NCBI GenBank assembly: GCA_035533815.1
Contig: DATLTB010000028.1
Span: forward strand, 1-33,166
Length of the DNA: 33,166 bases
Direction of reading: 5' to 3'
From: JANWKA01 sp035533815
Lineage (GTDB): Bacteria; Bacteroidota; Bacteroidia; Chitinophagales; Chitinophagaceae
The notes under the pieces were generated by a model, which had not been told where the DNA came from, did not search any database, and was given only the letters and a program-made list of their open reading frames with translations. Position numbers and translations under genes: made by a program. Position 1 is the stretch's first letter. Each line of letters starts with the position of its first letter. Positions 6,938 through 15,911 of the stretch are shown one piece after another.

Positions 6938-9358
6938 ATGATCACCAGGGTTTTTTCTTCTAAGATCCCCGTTTTACTGCCATTGATTCTTTTTGGAGCC
7001 CTAAGCGGATTAGCACAGGGCAGTCGACTGAGTACTTCGGCGGGGGATGTGGTTAATTTTCATCAGACATCACATGGAATATTGATCCGAACCACCAGAT
7101 GCTGGGCTTCGATCCAGGTTTACAGTCCGACAATGATCCGGGTCAGGATGTCACATCAGGTATTTTCATCGGATTTTTCCTATGCGGTTATCGGCAAACC
7201 GGATGGGGAGTTCACCAAAGTACAGGATTCCAAAGGCAATATTTTGCTCCTTACGGATTCCCTCGAAGTCCGGGTGAATAAGGACCCGTTGCAGATCAGT
7301 TTTTACACCCGGGGAGGAAAAATGCTGAGTGGGGATTACGGGGGTTTGGGTGTACGCTGGCTGGGCCATGAAATCACGGATTACCGAACATTATTACCAG
7401 GTGAAAAGTTCATTGGATTAGGTGAAAAGACCGGTAACCTTAACCGCCGGGGAAACCATTATGTGAATTGGAACACGGATGCTTTTGGTTATTCCCTTAA
7501 CCGGGATCCCATATATTCCACGATGCCGTTTTATCTGGGTATCCATGATTCTTTGACTTACGGAATATTCTTTGACAATACATTCCGGTCCTTTTTTGAT
7601 TTTGGATCATCTACGGATAGTCAGTTTTGTTTTTTTGGTGCCGATGACGGTGAAATGAACTATTATTTTTTCGGAGCTTCCACCATTCGGGGGATCCTTC
7701 AGGATTACTCTGCGCTGACCGGACATATTCATATGCCCCCGCTCTGGAGCCTAGGTTACCAGCAGTCCAGGTACAGTTACATGAGCAGCAAGGAATTGCT
7801 GGGCATTGCCCGGACATTCCGTGAAAAGCAGATTCCCTGTGATGTGCTGTATTGTGATATTGATTATATGGACCATTACAAGGTATTTACCTGGAACCCG
7901 GTCACTTTCCCGGACCCCAGGGAGATGACCGATTCCCTTAAAATGATGGGGTTCCACCTGGTCACTATTATTGATCCGGGTATCAAAGTGGAAAAAGGAT
8001 ATCCTGCTTTTGATGAAGGCATGCGGGACAGCGCCTTTGCCCGTTACCCGGATGGAAGCTATTATACCGGTTCAGTTTGGGCCGGCCGGAGCCATTTCCC
8101 TGATTTCACCCGCAGGCAGGTCCGGACCTGGTGGGGAAAGAATTTCAGTGCACTGTCCGATAGTGGAGTGACCGGTTTCTGGAATGATATGAACGAACCA
8201 TCCGCCTGGGGTCAGGATATACCAGACCTCATCGAGTTCGGTAACCCGGATCACCGGGCTACGCTGGCTTCAGTCCGTAATGTGTATGGGATGCAGATGG
8301 CCAGGGCTACCTATAACGGTACCCGGAAGTTACTGGGGGGCCGTAGGCCCTTTGTACTGTCCCGGGCCGCGTATAGTGGTATCCAGCGTTATTCGGCCAT
8401 GTGGACTGGTGATAATAACTCCACGGATGAACATATGCTTTTGGGCTACCGCCTGATCAATTCCATGGGGCTTTCCGGCGAACCATTTGTAGGAATGGAC
8501 ATCGGCGGATTTTCCGGTAATCCAACACCGGCCCTCATGGTCCGGTGGATGTCGCTGGGGACCTATACCCCGATGTTCCGTAATCATACGGCCAAGGGAA
8601 ATACTTTCCATGAGCCCTGGCGATGGGGAAAGAAGAACGAAGCCCTCATGAGGAAATCAATCAGACAACGGTACCGGTTGCTTCCCTACCTCTACAGCAC
8701 TTTCTATGAGGCCAGCCGGAATGGCATGCCTGTGGAAAGGAGCCTGGCTATTGATTATGCCTATGATCAACATATTTACCGTCCGGGATTCGAAAATGAA
8801 TTCCAGCTGGGTCATGCCCTGCTGGTGGCACCTGTGGTGAGTTACCGGGATTCCGCTAAAGTTTATTTCCCAAAATGTGGTTGGTACCGCATGTCCACTG
8901 GCGATTATATCAAGGGTGGACATGCATTTTGGGTTGCCGCACCGCTCAATGACCTGCCTGTCTTTGTCAGGGCAGGAAGCATTATCCCGATGCAGCATCC
9001 CGTTCAAAGCACGATGGATAAGGGAGATGGGGTCCTGCAGATACATGTCTGGTATGGAACAGATCCCAGCAGTTTCCGGTATTATGAAGACGATGGGAAC
9101 ACTTATCAATATGAACAAGGGGTCTTTTACCGGCGGCTGATCTCGTTTGACCCCGAAAAGCATCAGATTCTTTTCGCAAAGCCAACGGGAAGTTATTCCA
9201 GCAAGTTTACGCAGATCAAGCTGGTCCTGCATGGATTTCCCGGATTAATATCCCTGAAACTGAATGACCGGGTTATCCATCTGCAACCGGGTCGTCAATC
9301 AGCAACAGCATGGGCGGTATTTCCAAACAAAAGTGAAAAATTATCAATTAATTGGTAA
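6938..9358 (+). CDS. Secreted GH31 alpha-glucosidase
   Basis: A glycoside hydrolase family 31 enzyme, probably an alpha-glucosidase acting on maltooligosaccharides or similar alpha-glucosides in the periplasm. The ATG at 6938 gives a clean signal peptide (LLPLILFGALSGLAQG). The longer in-frame GTG at 6866 lies inside a palindrome and is unlikely. After the N-terminal mutarotase-like beta domain, the barrel carries GFWNDMNEP with the nucleophile D417 and the acid/base region WTGDNNSTDEH. A C-terminal beta domain with FVRAGSIIPM and the DUF5110-like segment (FRYYEDDGNTYQYEQG) closes the protein. WNDMNEP is the alpha-glucosidase-type form, but GH31 also holds xylosidases and transglucosidases. 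The gene appears monocistronic. Confidence 0.93.
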   Translation: MITRVFSSKIPVLLPLILFGALSGLAQGSRLSTSAGDVVNFHQTSHGILIRTTRCWASIQVYSPTMIRVRMSHQVFSSDFSYAVIGKPDGEFTKVQDSKGNILLLTDSLEVRVNKDPLQISFYTRGGKMLSGDYGGLGVRWLGHEITDYRTLLPGEKFIGLGEKTGNLNRRGNHYVNWNTDAFGYSLNRDPIYSTMPFYLGIHDSLTYGIFFDNTFRSFFDFGSSTDSQFCFFGADDGEMNYYFFGASTIRGILQDYSALTGHIHMPPLWSLGYQQSRYSYMSSKELLGIARTFREKQIPCDVLYCDIDYMDHYKVFTWNPVTFPDPREMTDSLKMMGFHLVTIIDPGIKVEKGYPAFDEGMRDSAFARYPDGSYYTGSVWAGRSHFPDFTRRQVRTWWGKNFSALSDSGVTGFWNDMNEPSAWGQDIPDLIEFGNPDHRATLASVRNVYGMQMARATYNGTRKLLGGRRPFVLSRAAYSGIQRYSAMWTGDNNSTDEHMLLGYRLINSMGLSGEPFVGMDIGGFSGNPTPALMVRWMSLGTYTPMFRNHTAKGNTFHEPWRWGKKNEALMRKSIRQRYRLLPYLYSTFYEASRNGMPVERSLAIDYAYDQHIYRPGFENEFQLGHALLVAPVVSYRDSAKVYFPKCGWYRMSTGDYIKGGHAFWVAAPLNDLPVFVRAGSIIPMQHPVQSTMDKGDGVLQIHVWYGTDPSSFRYYEDDGNTYQYEQGVFYRRLISFDPEKHQILFAKPTGSYSSKFTQIKLVLHGFPGLISLKLNDRVIHLQPGRQSATAWAVFPNKSEKLSINW

Positions 9359-9381
9359 TATTGTGAGGAAAATAAAAAAAA

Positions 9382-9454
9382 CCGCATTAAATTTGATAAA
9401 AGTATAAAAAATCAAGTTTTTGTTGGTTGATATTCAATTCCCGCATTAAATTTG
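9382..9454 (+). promoter_or_regulatory. Duplicated 14-bp promoter-like motif upstream of the ilv leader
   Basis: CCGCATTAAATTTG occurs twice without mismatch, at 9382-9395 and 9441-9454. Each copy contains TAAATTTG, a full match to the Bacteroidota -7 element TAnnTTTG. TTGG at 9423-9426 lies 20 bases before the second -7 element, suitable for a -33 box. A shorter third copy, CCGCATT, is at 9467-9473. The second copy would start transcription about 20-25 bases before the leader peptide ATG. The repeats may be tandem promoters, or one may be a regulator binding site. Confidence 0.5.
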
Positions 9455-9479
9455 CTTTAATCAATTCCGCATTCTTTCC

Positions 9480-9590
9480 ATGCAGATTATTCCAGATAAT
9501 ATTCGGATCTCCGGTTCCCGGCCCCTTGTACCGGGAGTAGGGATCATTAGTATTATCTTTATTGGCCTGTCCCCCGGAAGAATGCTGTAA
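9480..9590 (+). CDS. Branched-chain amino acid leader peptide (attenuation)
   Basis: A 36-codon reading frame from ATG 9480 to TAA 9588-9590. It contains 9 isoleucine, 2 valine and 3 leucine codons. The core is GVGIISIIFIGL (residues 19-30), with five isoleucine codons within seven positions (residues 22-28). This is the classic composition of an ilv operon leader peptide, whose translation senses charged tRNA-Ile, with possible input from tRNA-Val and tRNA-Leu. It ends 33 bases before a terminator hairpin and 88 bases before ilvD. No Shine-Dalgarno sequence is evident, which is usual here. A minus-strand frame across the same bases is a shadow. The composition and position make a regulatory role likely; translation has not been shown. 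Confidence 0.75.
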   Translation: MQIIPDNIRISGSRPLVPGVGIISIIFIGLSPGRML

Positions 9591-9628
9591 TCGGATCAAA
9601 TAAAACATTCAGATACTGATCGCCTTCC
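9576..9628 (+). promoter_or_regulatory. Candidate antiterminator of the ilv attenuator
   Basis: GGAAG at 9576-9580 can pair with CTTCC at 9624-9628, and GATCA at 9594-9598 with TGATC at 9617-9621, giving an alternative stem. CTTCC is the same strand that forms the terminator, so the two structures exclude each other. A ribosome stalled on the Ile codons (about 9543-9566) would leave 9576-9580 free and favour antitermination. A ribosome reaching the stop at 9590 would cover it and favour termination. Confidence 0.55.
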
Positions 9629-9651
9629 TCCAGAAACGGGAAGGTTTTTTT
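9623..9651 (+). terminator. Intrinsic terminator of the ilv attenuator
   Basis: CCTTCC (9623-9628) pairs with GGAAGG (9639-9644), with an added T-G pair next to the loop, and is followed by seven T bases (9645-9651). It lies between the leader peptide and ilvD, where a terminator would only make sense as a conditional one. Confidence 0.7.
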
Positions 9652-9678
9652 GTTTTGTGATTTCCATAATACCTGAAG

Positions 9679-11361
9679 ATGAAGGAAATGAACCCATACA
9701 GTAAACAGGTTACCCAGGATCCCACCCAGCCTGCAGCACAGGCCATGCTTTACGGGACCGGGCTGAAGGAACAGGATATGCTAAAGGCGCAGGTAGGCAT
9801 TGTATCGATGGGGTATGAGGGAAATACCTGTAACATGCACCTCAATGAGCTGGCTTCCTGGGTACGAGATGGGGTATGGAAGCAGGACCTTGTAGGCTTC
9901 ATTTTTAATACCATTGGGGTAAGTGACGGAATCAGCAATGGTACGGATGGGATGCGGTATTCCATGGTATCCCGGGAAATTATTGCGGATTCCATTGAAG
10001 CAGTCTGCGGTGCCCAATATTATGATGCCCTCATTGCCATTCCCGGATGTGACAAGAATATGCCGGGATCCCTGATGGCCATGGGCAGACTGAACAGGCC
10101 GGCCCTGATGGTATATGGGGGAACGATTGCGCCGGGAAAGTATATGGGGAAGGACCTTAATATCATTTCAGCTTTTGAAGCCCTTGGTCAGAAAATGGCC
10201 GGTCAGCTGAGTGAAGCAGATTTTAAGGGAATTATCCAGCATAGCTGTCCGGGAGCGGGAGCCTGCGGAGGGATGTATACGGCCAATACCATGGCTTCTG
10301 CGATTGAAGCCCTGGGCATGTCCCTCCCGTATAGCTCATCAAACCCAGCATTATCGGCTGACAAAAAACAGGAATGTGCATCTGCCGGGAAATATATCCG
10401 GATACTGATGGAAAATGGGATTTGCCCCCGGGACATCATGACCAGGGAAGCTTTTGAAAATGCCATAACCATAGTGATGGCCCTTGGAGGCTCTACCAAT
10501 GCAGTGCTTCACCTGATTGCCATGGCCAGGACGGTAAAAGTCCCCCTGTCCCTTCAGGATTTCCAACAGATCAGTGACCGGATCCCCCTGCTGGCTGATC
10601 TAAAGCCAAGTGGCAAATACCTGATGGAAGACCTCCATAAACAGGGGGGTGTTCCGGCAGTCCTGAAATATCTGCTGAAGCAGGGAATGTTGCATGGCCA
10701 GTGTATGACGGTCACGGGAAAAACCATGGCTCAGAACCTGAAAGATGCCACTGATCTTCATTTTGATCAACAGGACCTTATTCATCCCATTACCGATCCC
10801 ATTAAAAAAACGGGTCATATCCAAATTTTATCCGGAAACCTGGCCCAACTGGGTGCCGTGGCTAAAATTACCGGCAAGGAAGGGGAGAAGTTTGCAGGAC
10901 CTGCGCGGGTCTTTGACGGGGAGCATGAGCTAATCAGCGGTTTACAGGACGGCAGGGTAAGATCCGGTGATGTGGTGGTGATCCGGTATGTGGGACCAAA
11001 AGGGGCTCCCGGAATGCCCGAAATGCTTAAGCCTACCTCAGCCATCATAGGTTCAGGTTTGGGTAAAACAGTTGCCCTGATCACAGACGGCAGGTTTTCC
11101 GGAGGCACCCATGGGTTTGTAGTGGGGCATATCACCCCGGAAGCCTATGAAGGGGGTACCCTCGCGCTGGTCCAGGAAGATGACTGGATTGAGATCGATG
11201 CAACCCGTAACCTGATCGAACTGCATATTCCGGACACGGAAATAGAAGTACGCAGAAAATCCTGGAAAAAGCCACCACTTAAAGCGGATAGCGGAGTTTT
11301 ATTCAAATATGCCAAACTCGTAAAAAATGCCACAGAAGGATGCGTTACTGACGAAGACTGA
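9679..11361 (+). CDS. ilvD: Dihydroxy-acid dehydratase
   Basis: Catalyses dehydration of 2,3-dihydroxy-isovalerate and 2,3-dihydroxy-3-methylvalerate to the 2-keto acids, the third common step of valine and isoleucine synthesis, in the cytoplasm. The length of 560 residues is normal. Iron-sulfur ligands are visible: C51 in NTCNMH, C124 in PGCDKNMPG and C196 in SCPGAGACGGMYTANTMA. The C-terminal signature GLGKTVALITDGRFSGGTHGFVVGHITPEA is intact, in pieces matching the family. ATG 9679 is chosen; ATG 9688 is an alternative. It is the first structural gene behind the leader/attenuator, and its last 35 bases overlap ilvB. Confidence 0.97.
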   Translation: MKEMNPYSKQVTQDPTQPAAQAMLYGTGLKEQDMLKAQVGIVSMGYEGNTCNMHLNELASWVRDGVWKQDLVGFIFNTIGVSDGISNGTDGMRYSMVSREIIADSIEAVCGAQYYDALIAIPGCDKNMPGSLMAMGRLNRPALMVYGGTIAPGKYMGKDLNIISAFEALGQKMAGQLSEADFKGIIQHSCPGAGACGGMYTANTMASAIEALGMSLPYSSSNPALSADKKQECASAGKYIRILMENGICPRDIMTREAFENAITIVMALGGSTNAVLHLIAMARTVKVPLSLQDFQQISDRIPLLADLKPSGKYLMEDLHKQGGVPAVLKYLLKQGMLHGQCMTVTGKTMAQNLKDATDLHFDQQDLIHPITDPIKKTGHIQILSGNLAQLGAVAKITGKEGEKFAGPARVFDGEHELISGLQDGRVRSGDVVVIRYVGPKGAPGMPEMLKPTSAIIGSGLGKTVALITDGRFSGGTHGFVVGHITPEAYEGGTLALVQEDDWIEIDATRNLIELHIPDTEIEVRRKSWKKPPLKADSGVLFKYAKLVKNATEGCVTDED

Positions 11362-13075
11362 GTCTGTTCAGCAACCGGAGCAAAAGATCACCGGGGCTGA
11401 AGCCCTGATCATCTGTTTACTGGAAGAAGGGGTGGAAACCATTTTCGGATATCCCGGAGGGGCTATCATGCCGATCTATGATGCTTTATATCATTATGCA
11501 GATAAAGTTACTCATATCCTGACCCGACACGAACAGGGGGCCATTCATGCTGCCCAGGGCTATGCCCGGGTATCCGGCCGGCCTGGGGTGGTTTTCGCCA
11601 CCTCCGGACCGGGAGCGACTAACCTGGTTACCGGTCTTGGGGATGCCATGATCGATTCCACTCCGCTGGTTTGCATCACCGGTCAGGTCGCTTCTCACCT
11701 GCTGGGTACCGATGCTTTCCAGGAAACCGACGTGATGAATATCACTATTCCGGTGACAAAATGGAATGTGCAGATCACCCGTAGTGAGGAAATACCCCAA
11801 GCCATGGCAAAGGCATTCTATATTGCCCGTACCGGACGCCCGGGGCCTGTGTTGGTGGATATCACCAAAGACGCACAGTTCGGCAACCTGCAATTCCATT
11901 ATGAACCCTGTACCTATATCAGGACCTATAACCCGGTACCTGTGCTGAATCCGGGGGATATTGAACTGGCTGTAGACCTAATCAATCAGGCCAATAAGCC
12001 ATTTATCCTGGCGGGTCAGGGGATTTTGCTTTCCGGGGCAACCGCGGAACTCACCGCATTTGCTGAAAAATCAGGTATTCCGGTGGCCAGTACCCTGCTC
12101 GGTCTTTCTGGTTTTCCGACTGATCATCCTTTATACGCCGGATACCTGGGCATGCACGGTAATTACGGACCGAACAAGAATATCAATCAATGCGACCTGG
12201 TGATTGCCATAGGTATGCGGTTTGATGACCGGGTCACCGGGGATTTAAGTAAATATGCACGTCAGGCCAAGATCATTCATATTGACATTGACCTGTCGGA
12301 GATCAACAAGAACATTCCGGCGGATATTGCCATTCATGCGGACGCCAAGGAGGCGCTGAAAGCGCTGATCGAAAGGATTGAACCCAAGCAGCACGACCAT
12401 TGGGTGGACAGCTTTCATCAGCTGCGTCAGCAGGAATATGAAAAAATTGTTGCCGGAGATTGGTTCCCTGTTTCCGGTCAGATCAAGATGGGGGAAGTAA
12501 TCCGTCATTTGTCAGAACTGACCGGAGGTCATGCCGTGATAGTTACTGACGTGGGACAGCACCAGATGGTCACCTCCCGGTACTTTACCTATAAAACGCC
12601 GAGGACTAATGTGACTTCGGGTGGCCTGGGCACCATGGGTTTTGCGCTTCCCGCAGCCATGGGTGCCCGGCTGGGGGAGAAGGATTTGCCGGTTATCGCC
12701 ATCATCGGGGACGGAGGTTTCCAGATGACTTTGCAGGAGCTGGGAACTATTTTTCAGTATAATATTGCCGTAAAAATCGTCGTGCTGAACAATAATTTCC
12801 TTGGCATGGTGCGCCAATGGCAGCAATTATTCTTTGAGAGCCGATATTCTTTTACTGAAATGGTGAACCCGGATTTTGTGAAACTGGTACAAGCTTATGG
12901 CATCCCTGCCGTGGAAGTCACCCGGCGGGAAGAACTTTCCCATGTACTGAGTACTATGCTGGCGCACAATGGCCCCTATTTTGTGGATGTAAAAGTGGAA
13001 AAGGAAGAAAATGTATTTCCCATGGTTCCTTCCGGGGCCGGGGTTTCCGATATGATCCTGGAAGTGAAAAAATAA
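11327..13075 (+). CDS. ilvB: Acetolactate synthase large (catalytic) subunit
   Basis: A thiamine-diphosphate enzyme that condenses two pyruvates, or pyruvate with 2-ketobutyrate, to acetolactate or acetohydroxybutyrate. The catalytic glutamate is E69 in RHEQGAIHAAQGYARVSG. The ThDP motif runs from G461-D462-G463 (IIGDGGFQM) to N488-N490 (LNNNFLGMVRQWQ). The middle domain would bind FAD. The length of 582 residues is typical. The only suitable start, ATG 11327, lies 35 bases inside the end of ilvD, an unusually long overlap that suggests translational coupling. The regulatory subunit follows 25 bases downstream. Confidence 0.97.
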   Translation: MPQKDALLTKTESVQQPEQKITGAEALIICLLEEGVETIFGYPGGAIMPIYDALYHYADKVTHILTRHEQGAIHAAQGYARVSGRPGVVFATSGPGATNLVTGLGDAMIDSTPLVCITGQVASHLLGTDAFQETDVMNITIPVTKWNVQITRSEEIPQAMAKAFYIARTGRPGPVLVDITKDAQFGNLQFHYEPCTYIRTYNPVPVLNPGDIELAVDLINQANKPFILAGQGILLSGATAELTAFAEKSGIPVASTLLGLSGFPTDHPLYAGYLGMHGNYGPNKNINQCDLVIAIGMRFDDRVTGDLSKYARQAKIIHIDIDLSEINKNIPADIAIHADAKEALKALIERIEPKQHDHWVDSFHQLRQQEYEKIVAGDWFPVSGQIKMGEVIRHLSELTGGHAVIVTDVGQHQMVTSRYFTYKTPRTNVTSGGLGTMGFALPAAMGARLGEKDLPVIAIIGDGGFQMTLQELGTIFQYNIAVKIVVLNNNFLGMVRQWQQLFFESRYSFTEMVNPDFVKLVQAYGIPAVEVTRREELSHVLSTMLAHNGPYFVDVKVEKEENVFPMVPSGAGVSDMILEVKK

Positions 13076-13100
13076 ACCTGGTCTGTTATAAAAAAAGATC

Positions 13101-13388
13101 ATGAAAAAGGAATTCACGCTGGAAGTGTTTGCGGATAATAACTTCAATATCCTGAACCGGATGATCAATGCTTTCAATCGCAGACGTATCCGGATCAAGA
13201 GCCTTACTGCCTACGAACTGGAAGACAACCGGCTTTCCGGTGTGGCCAGATTCATCCTGTATACCACCAGTGAAAATATGAGAAAGGTCCGATCACAGGT
13301 GGAAAAGTTCATTGAAGTAGAAAGGACCGTGCTCGTGGAAGGATCTGCCGCCTATTATGTCCCGGGAAAGCAGGATACTGTACATTGA
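13101..13388 (+). CDS. ilvN: Acetolactate synthase small (regulatory) subunit, short form
   Basis: An ACT-domain protein of 95 residues placed directly after ilvB, expected to bind the catalytic subunit and mediate feedback by branched-chain amino acids. The N-terminal ACT pattern is clear: FTLEVFADNNFNILNRMINA, then RRRIRIKSLTAYELED, then a helix and VERTVLVEG. The protein is short, containing a single ACT domain, whereas many IlvH-type subunits have about 160-180 residues with a second C-terminal domain. The stop codon is intact and no downstream coding remains are seen, so this looks like a genuine short form like E. coli IlvM/IlvN rather than a truncation. Whether it confers valine sensitivity is unknown. 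Confidence 0.88.
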   Translation: MKKEFTLEVFADNNFNILNRMINAFNRRRIRIKSLTAYELEDNRLSGVARFILYTTSENMRKVRSQVEKFIEVERTVLVEGSAAYYVPGKQDTVH

Positions 13389-13419
13389 TAAACATTTTTA
13401 AACTTAAAATTAAACGCAA

Positions 13420-14466
13420 ATGGCAACATTCAATTTTGGCGGAGTCCGGGAAGATGTGGTGACCCGCGAAGAATTTCCTATGGAAAAAGCGCGGCAGGTT
13501 CTTAAAGAGGAAACCATCGCCATTATCGGTTATGGTGTCCAGGGACCCGGACAGGCCCTCAATCTCCGGGATAATGGGCTGCGGGTCATCGTGGGTCAGC
13601 GTAAAGGAATCACCTGGGATAAGGCAGTGGCGGACGGGTGGGTGCCTGGCAAAACCTTATTTGAGATAGAAGAAGCTGCCCAAAAGGGGACCATCCTGCA
13701 ATTTTTACTTTCCGATGCTGCCCAGATCGCCATCTGGCCTGTCCTGAAAAAAGCCCTGACCCCGGGTAAAGCCCTATATTTTTCCCATGGTTTTGGGATC
13801 ACCTTCAATGAGCAGACCGGAATCCTGCCTCCACCTGATGTGGATGTGATCCTGGTGGCGCCCAAGGGTTCAGGCACCTCCCTGCGGCGGCTTTTCCTGG
13901 CCGGCAAGGGGCTGAACTCCAGTTTTGCCGTTTATCAGGATGCCACAGGACGCGCCAGGGACCGGGCACTGGCACTGGGTATCGGAGTCGGCTCTGGTTA
14001 CCTGTTTGAAACGGATTTCAGGAAAGAAGTTTTTTCCGATCTGACCGGCGAGCGGGGTACCCTGATGGGAGCCATCCAGGGCATATTTGCCGCCCAGTAT
14101 GAAGTATTGAGGAAAAAGGGACATACTCCATCGGAAGCTTTCAACGAGACGGTAGAGGAACTGACTCAGTCCCTGATGCCCCTGGTGGCGGAAAATGGGA
14201 TGGACTGGATGTATGCCAACTGTTCCACCACGGCCCAGCGGGGTGCGCTGGACTGGTGGAAGAAATTCCGGGATGCCACCTTGCCCGTGTTTAACGAATT
14301 GTATGAAAGTGTAGCTTCCGGAAAAGAGTCCAGGCGCTCTATTGACAGCAACAGCCAGGCCGATTACCGGGAAAAGCTTCAGGTGGAACTAAAAGAACTC
14401 CGGGAAAGCGAACTTTGGCAGGCAGGCAAGACAGTGCGGGGCCTGAGGCCGGAAAACCAGCAATAA
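13420..14466 (+). CDS. ilvC: Ketol-acid reductoisomerase
   Basis: Isomerises and reduces acetolactate or acetohydroxybutyrate with NAD(P)H and Mg2+. The N-terminal Rossmann motif is IAIIGYGVQGPGQALNLRD and the beta2-alphaB loop VGQRKG determines coenzyme choice. The metal and substrate region includes FSHGFGITF, APKGSGTSL and SDLTGERGTLMGAIQG with the conserved acidic residues. At 348 residues it is a class I enzyme, and the phrases MDWMYANCSTTAQRGALDW and SIDSNS closely match Bacteroides enzymes as I recall them. It starts 31 bases after ilvN in the operon. Confidence 0.97.
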   Translation: MATFNFGGVREDVVTREEFPMEKARQVLKEETIAIIGYGVQGPGQALNLRDNGLRVIVGQRKGITWDKAVADGWVPGKTLFEIEEAAQKGTILQFLLSDAAQIAIWPVLKKALTPGKALYFSHGFGITFNEQTGILPPPDVDVILVAPKGSGTSLRRLFLAGKGLNSSFAVYQDATGRARDRALALGIGVGSGYLFETDFRKEVFSDLTGERGTLMGAIQGIFAAQYEVLRKKGHTPSEAFNETVEELTQSLMPLVAENGMDWMYANCSTTAQRGALDWWKKFRDATLPVFNELYESVASGKESRRSIDSNSQADYREKLQVELKELRESELWQAGKTVRGLRPENQQ

Positions 14467-14541
14467 ATTGTTGGAAAAAATAATGGGTTTTCCCCAGATA
14501 AAAACAGGCTGACATGAATAATACAATAATCCGGTATTGAC

Positions 14542-15813
14542 TTGGAGAATTTGAAAACCGATATCGCGAAACCCCCGATCAGGGGACTGGATTTTCAAGC
14601 CGCCAGTCAAAGGCTGGAACATGTGATCAACCGGACTCCATTGCAGTTTAATGTCCAGTTATCGGCGAGGTATGCGGGTGAAATCTACCTCAAAAGGGAA
14701 GATCTGCAGGTTGTCCGTTCTTATAAACTGAGGGGCGCCTATAATATGATGAGCAGCATTCCTGCGGATAAACTAAAAAACGGAGTCGTATGCGCCAGCG
14801 CAGGCAATCATGCCCAGGGATTTGCCTACAGTTGCAGTAAATTACAGGTCAGGGGGGTGATCTTCATGCCAATAATCACTCCCAGGCAAAAAGTGAATCA
14901 GGTCAGGATGTTTGGAGGGGATATGACGGAAATCAGGCTGATAGGAGATACCTTCGATGACTGCGCCGTTGTAGCCCAGGAGTACACAAAAAAAAATCAG
15001 CTTGTTTTCATCCCTCCTTTTGATGATTACCGGATCATTGAAGGGCAGGGTACGGTGGCTGTGGAGATACTTGAACAACTCCATGAGATCGATTATCTGT
15101 TTGTACCTGTGGGAGGTGGGGGTTTACTCGCAGGTTGTGGTACCTACTTTAAGGCCTTCAGTCCCAAAACCCGAATCATTGGCCTTGAGCCGGAAGGAGC
15201 CCCATCGATGCTGAGGGCCTTTGAAGCCGGTCACCCGGTCACCCTGGCTGACATCGACAGGTTTGTAGATGGCGCTGCGGTGAAACGGACCGGGGACCTC
15301 ACTTTTGAGATCTGCCGTCAGGTGACGGACGACCTTCACCTGGTTGCTGAAGGCAGGATTTGCACCACCATCCTGGATCTGTATAATGAGAATGCCATCG
15401 TCGCAGAACCCGCAGGAGCCATGTCCATAGCTGCCCTGAATGACTACCGCAAGGAAATAGCCGGAAAAAAGGTCGTATGCATCCTCAGCGGTGGCAATAA
15501 TGATATTGACCGAATGCAGGAGATCAAGGAGAGATCCTTGCTATTTGAGGGGCTAAAGCATTATTTCATAATCCGGTTTGCCCAGCGGCCGGGAGCACTG
15601 AAGGAATTTGTGAACTATGTGCTGGGAGAGGGGGATAACATCACCCGGTTTGAGTATATCCAGAAACACAATAAGGAGGCAGGTCCCGCATTGATCGGCA
15701 TTGAACTGGGGGAACGGGAAGGGTATGAAGCGCTGATCAATAACATGCAGCTTCATCATTTTGGGTACACGGAAATTAACAAGGACGATAACTTGTATGG
15801 TTACCTGATTTGA
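14542..15813 (+). CDS. ilvA: Threonine dehydratase (biosynthetic, with ACT-like domain)
   Basis: A PLP enzyme that deaminates threonine to 2-ketobutyrate, the committed step of isoleucine synthesis. The PLP lysine lies in VRSYKLRGAYNMM and the phosphate-binding loop in VPVGGGGLLAG. Residues from about 325 to 423 (FIIRFAQRPGALKEFVNYVLG) form one C-terminal ACT-like domain, so feedback by isoleucine is likely. It has 423 residues, like the shorter biosynthetic forms. No ATG precedes the conserved region, so the TTG at 14542 is the best start. An upstream ATG at 14515 is out of frame and soon stops. It is the last gene of the operon, 75 bases after ilvC, and leu genes are not in the window. Confidence 0.94.
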   Translation: MENLKTDIAKPPIRGLDFQAASQRLEHVINRTPLQFNVQLSARYAGEIYLKREDLQVVRSYKLRGAYNMMSSIPADKLKNGVVCASAGNHAQGFAYSCSKLQVRGVIFMPIITPRQKVNQVRMFGGDMTEIRLIGDTFDDCAVVAQEYTKKNQLVFIPPFDDYRIIEGQGTVAVEILEQLHEIDYLFVPVGGGGLLAGCGTYFKAFSPKTRIIGLEPEGAPSMLRAFEAGHPVTLADIDRFVDGAAVKRTGDLTFEICRQVTDDLHLVAEGRICTTILDLYNENAIVAEPAGAMSIAALNDYRKEIAGKKVVCILSGGNNDIDRMQEIKERSLLFEGLKHYFIIRFAQRPGALKEFVNYVLGEGDNITRFEYIQKHNKEAGPALIGIELGEREGYEALINNMQLHHFGYTEINKDDNLYGYLI

Positions 15814-15911
15814 CCGCGTTGGACAATTCCCGTCCAGGGAAATGTATTCATCTTCTATTCAGCTGTTTACATTTATCATAGCCAATCTTCTTAATTTCCT
15901 AGGTATTTATT

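Noticed and set aside
9387..9608. A minus-strand 73-codon frame over the ilv leader region
   Set aside because: It is antisense to the leader peptide, promoter repeats and attenuator, which explain the sequence better.
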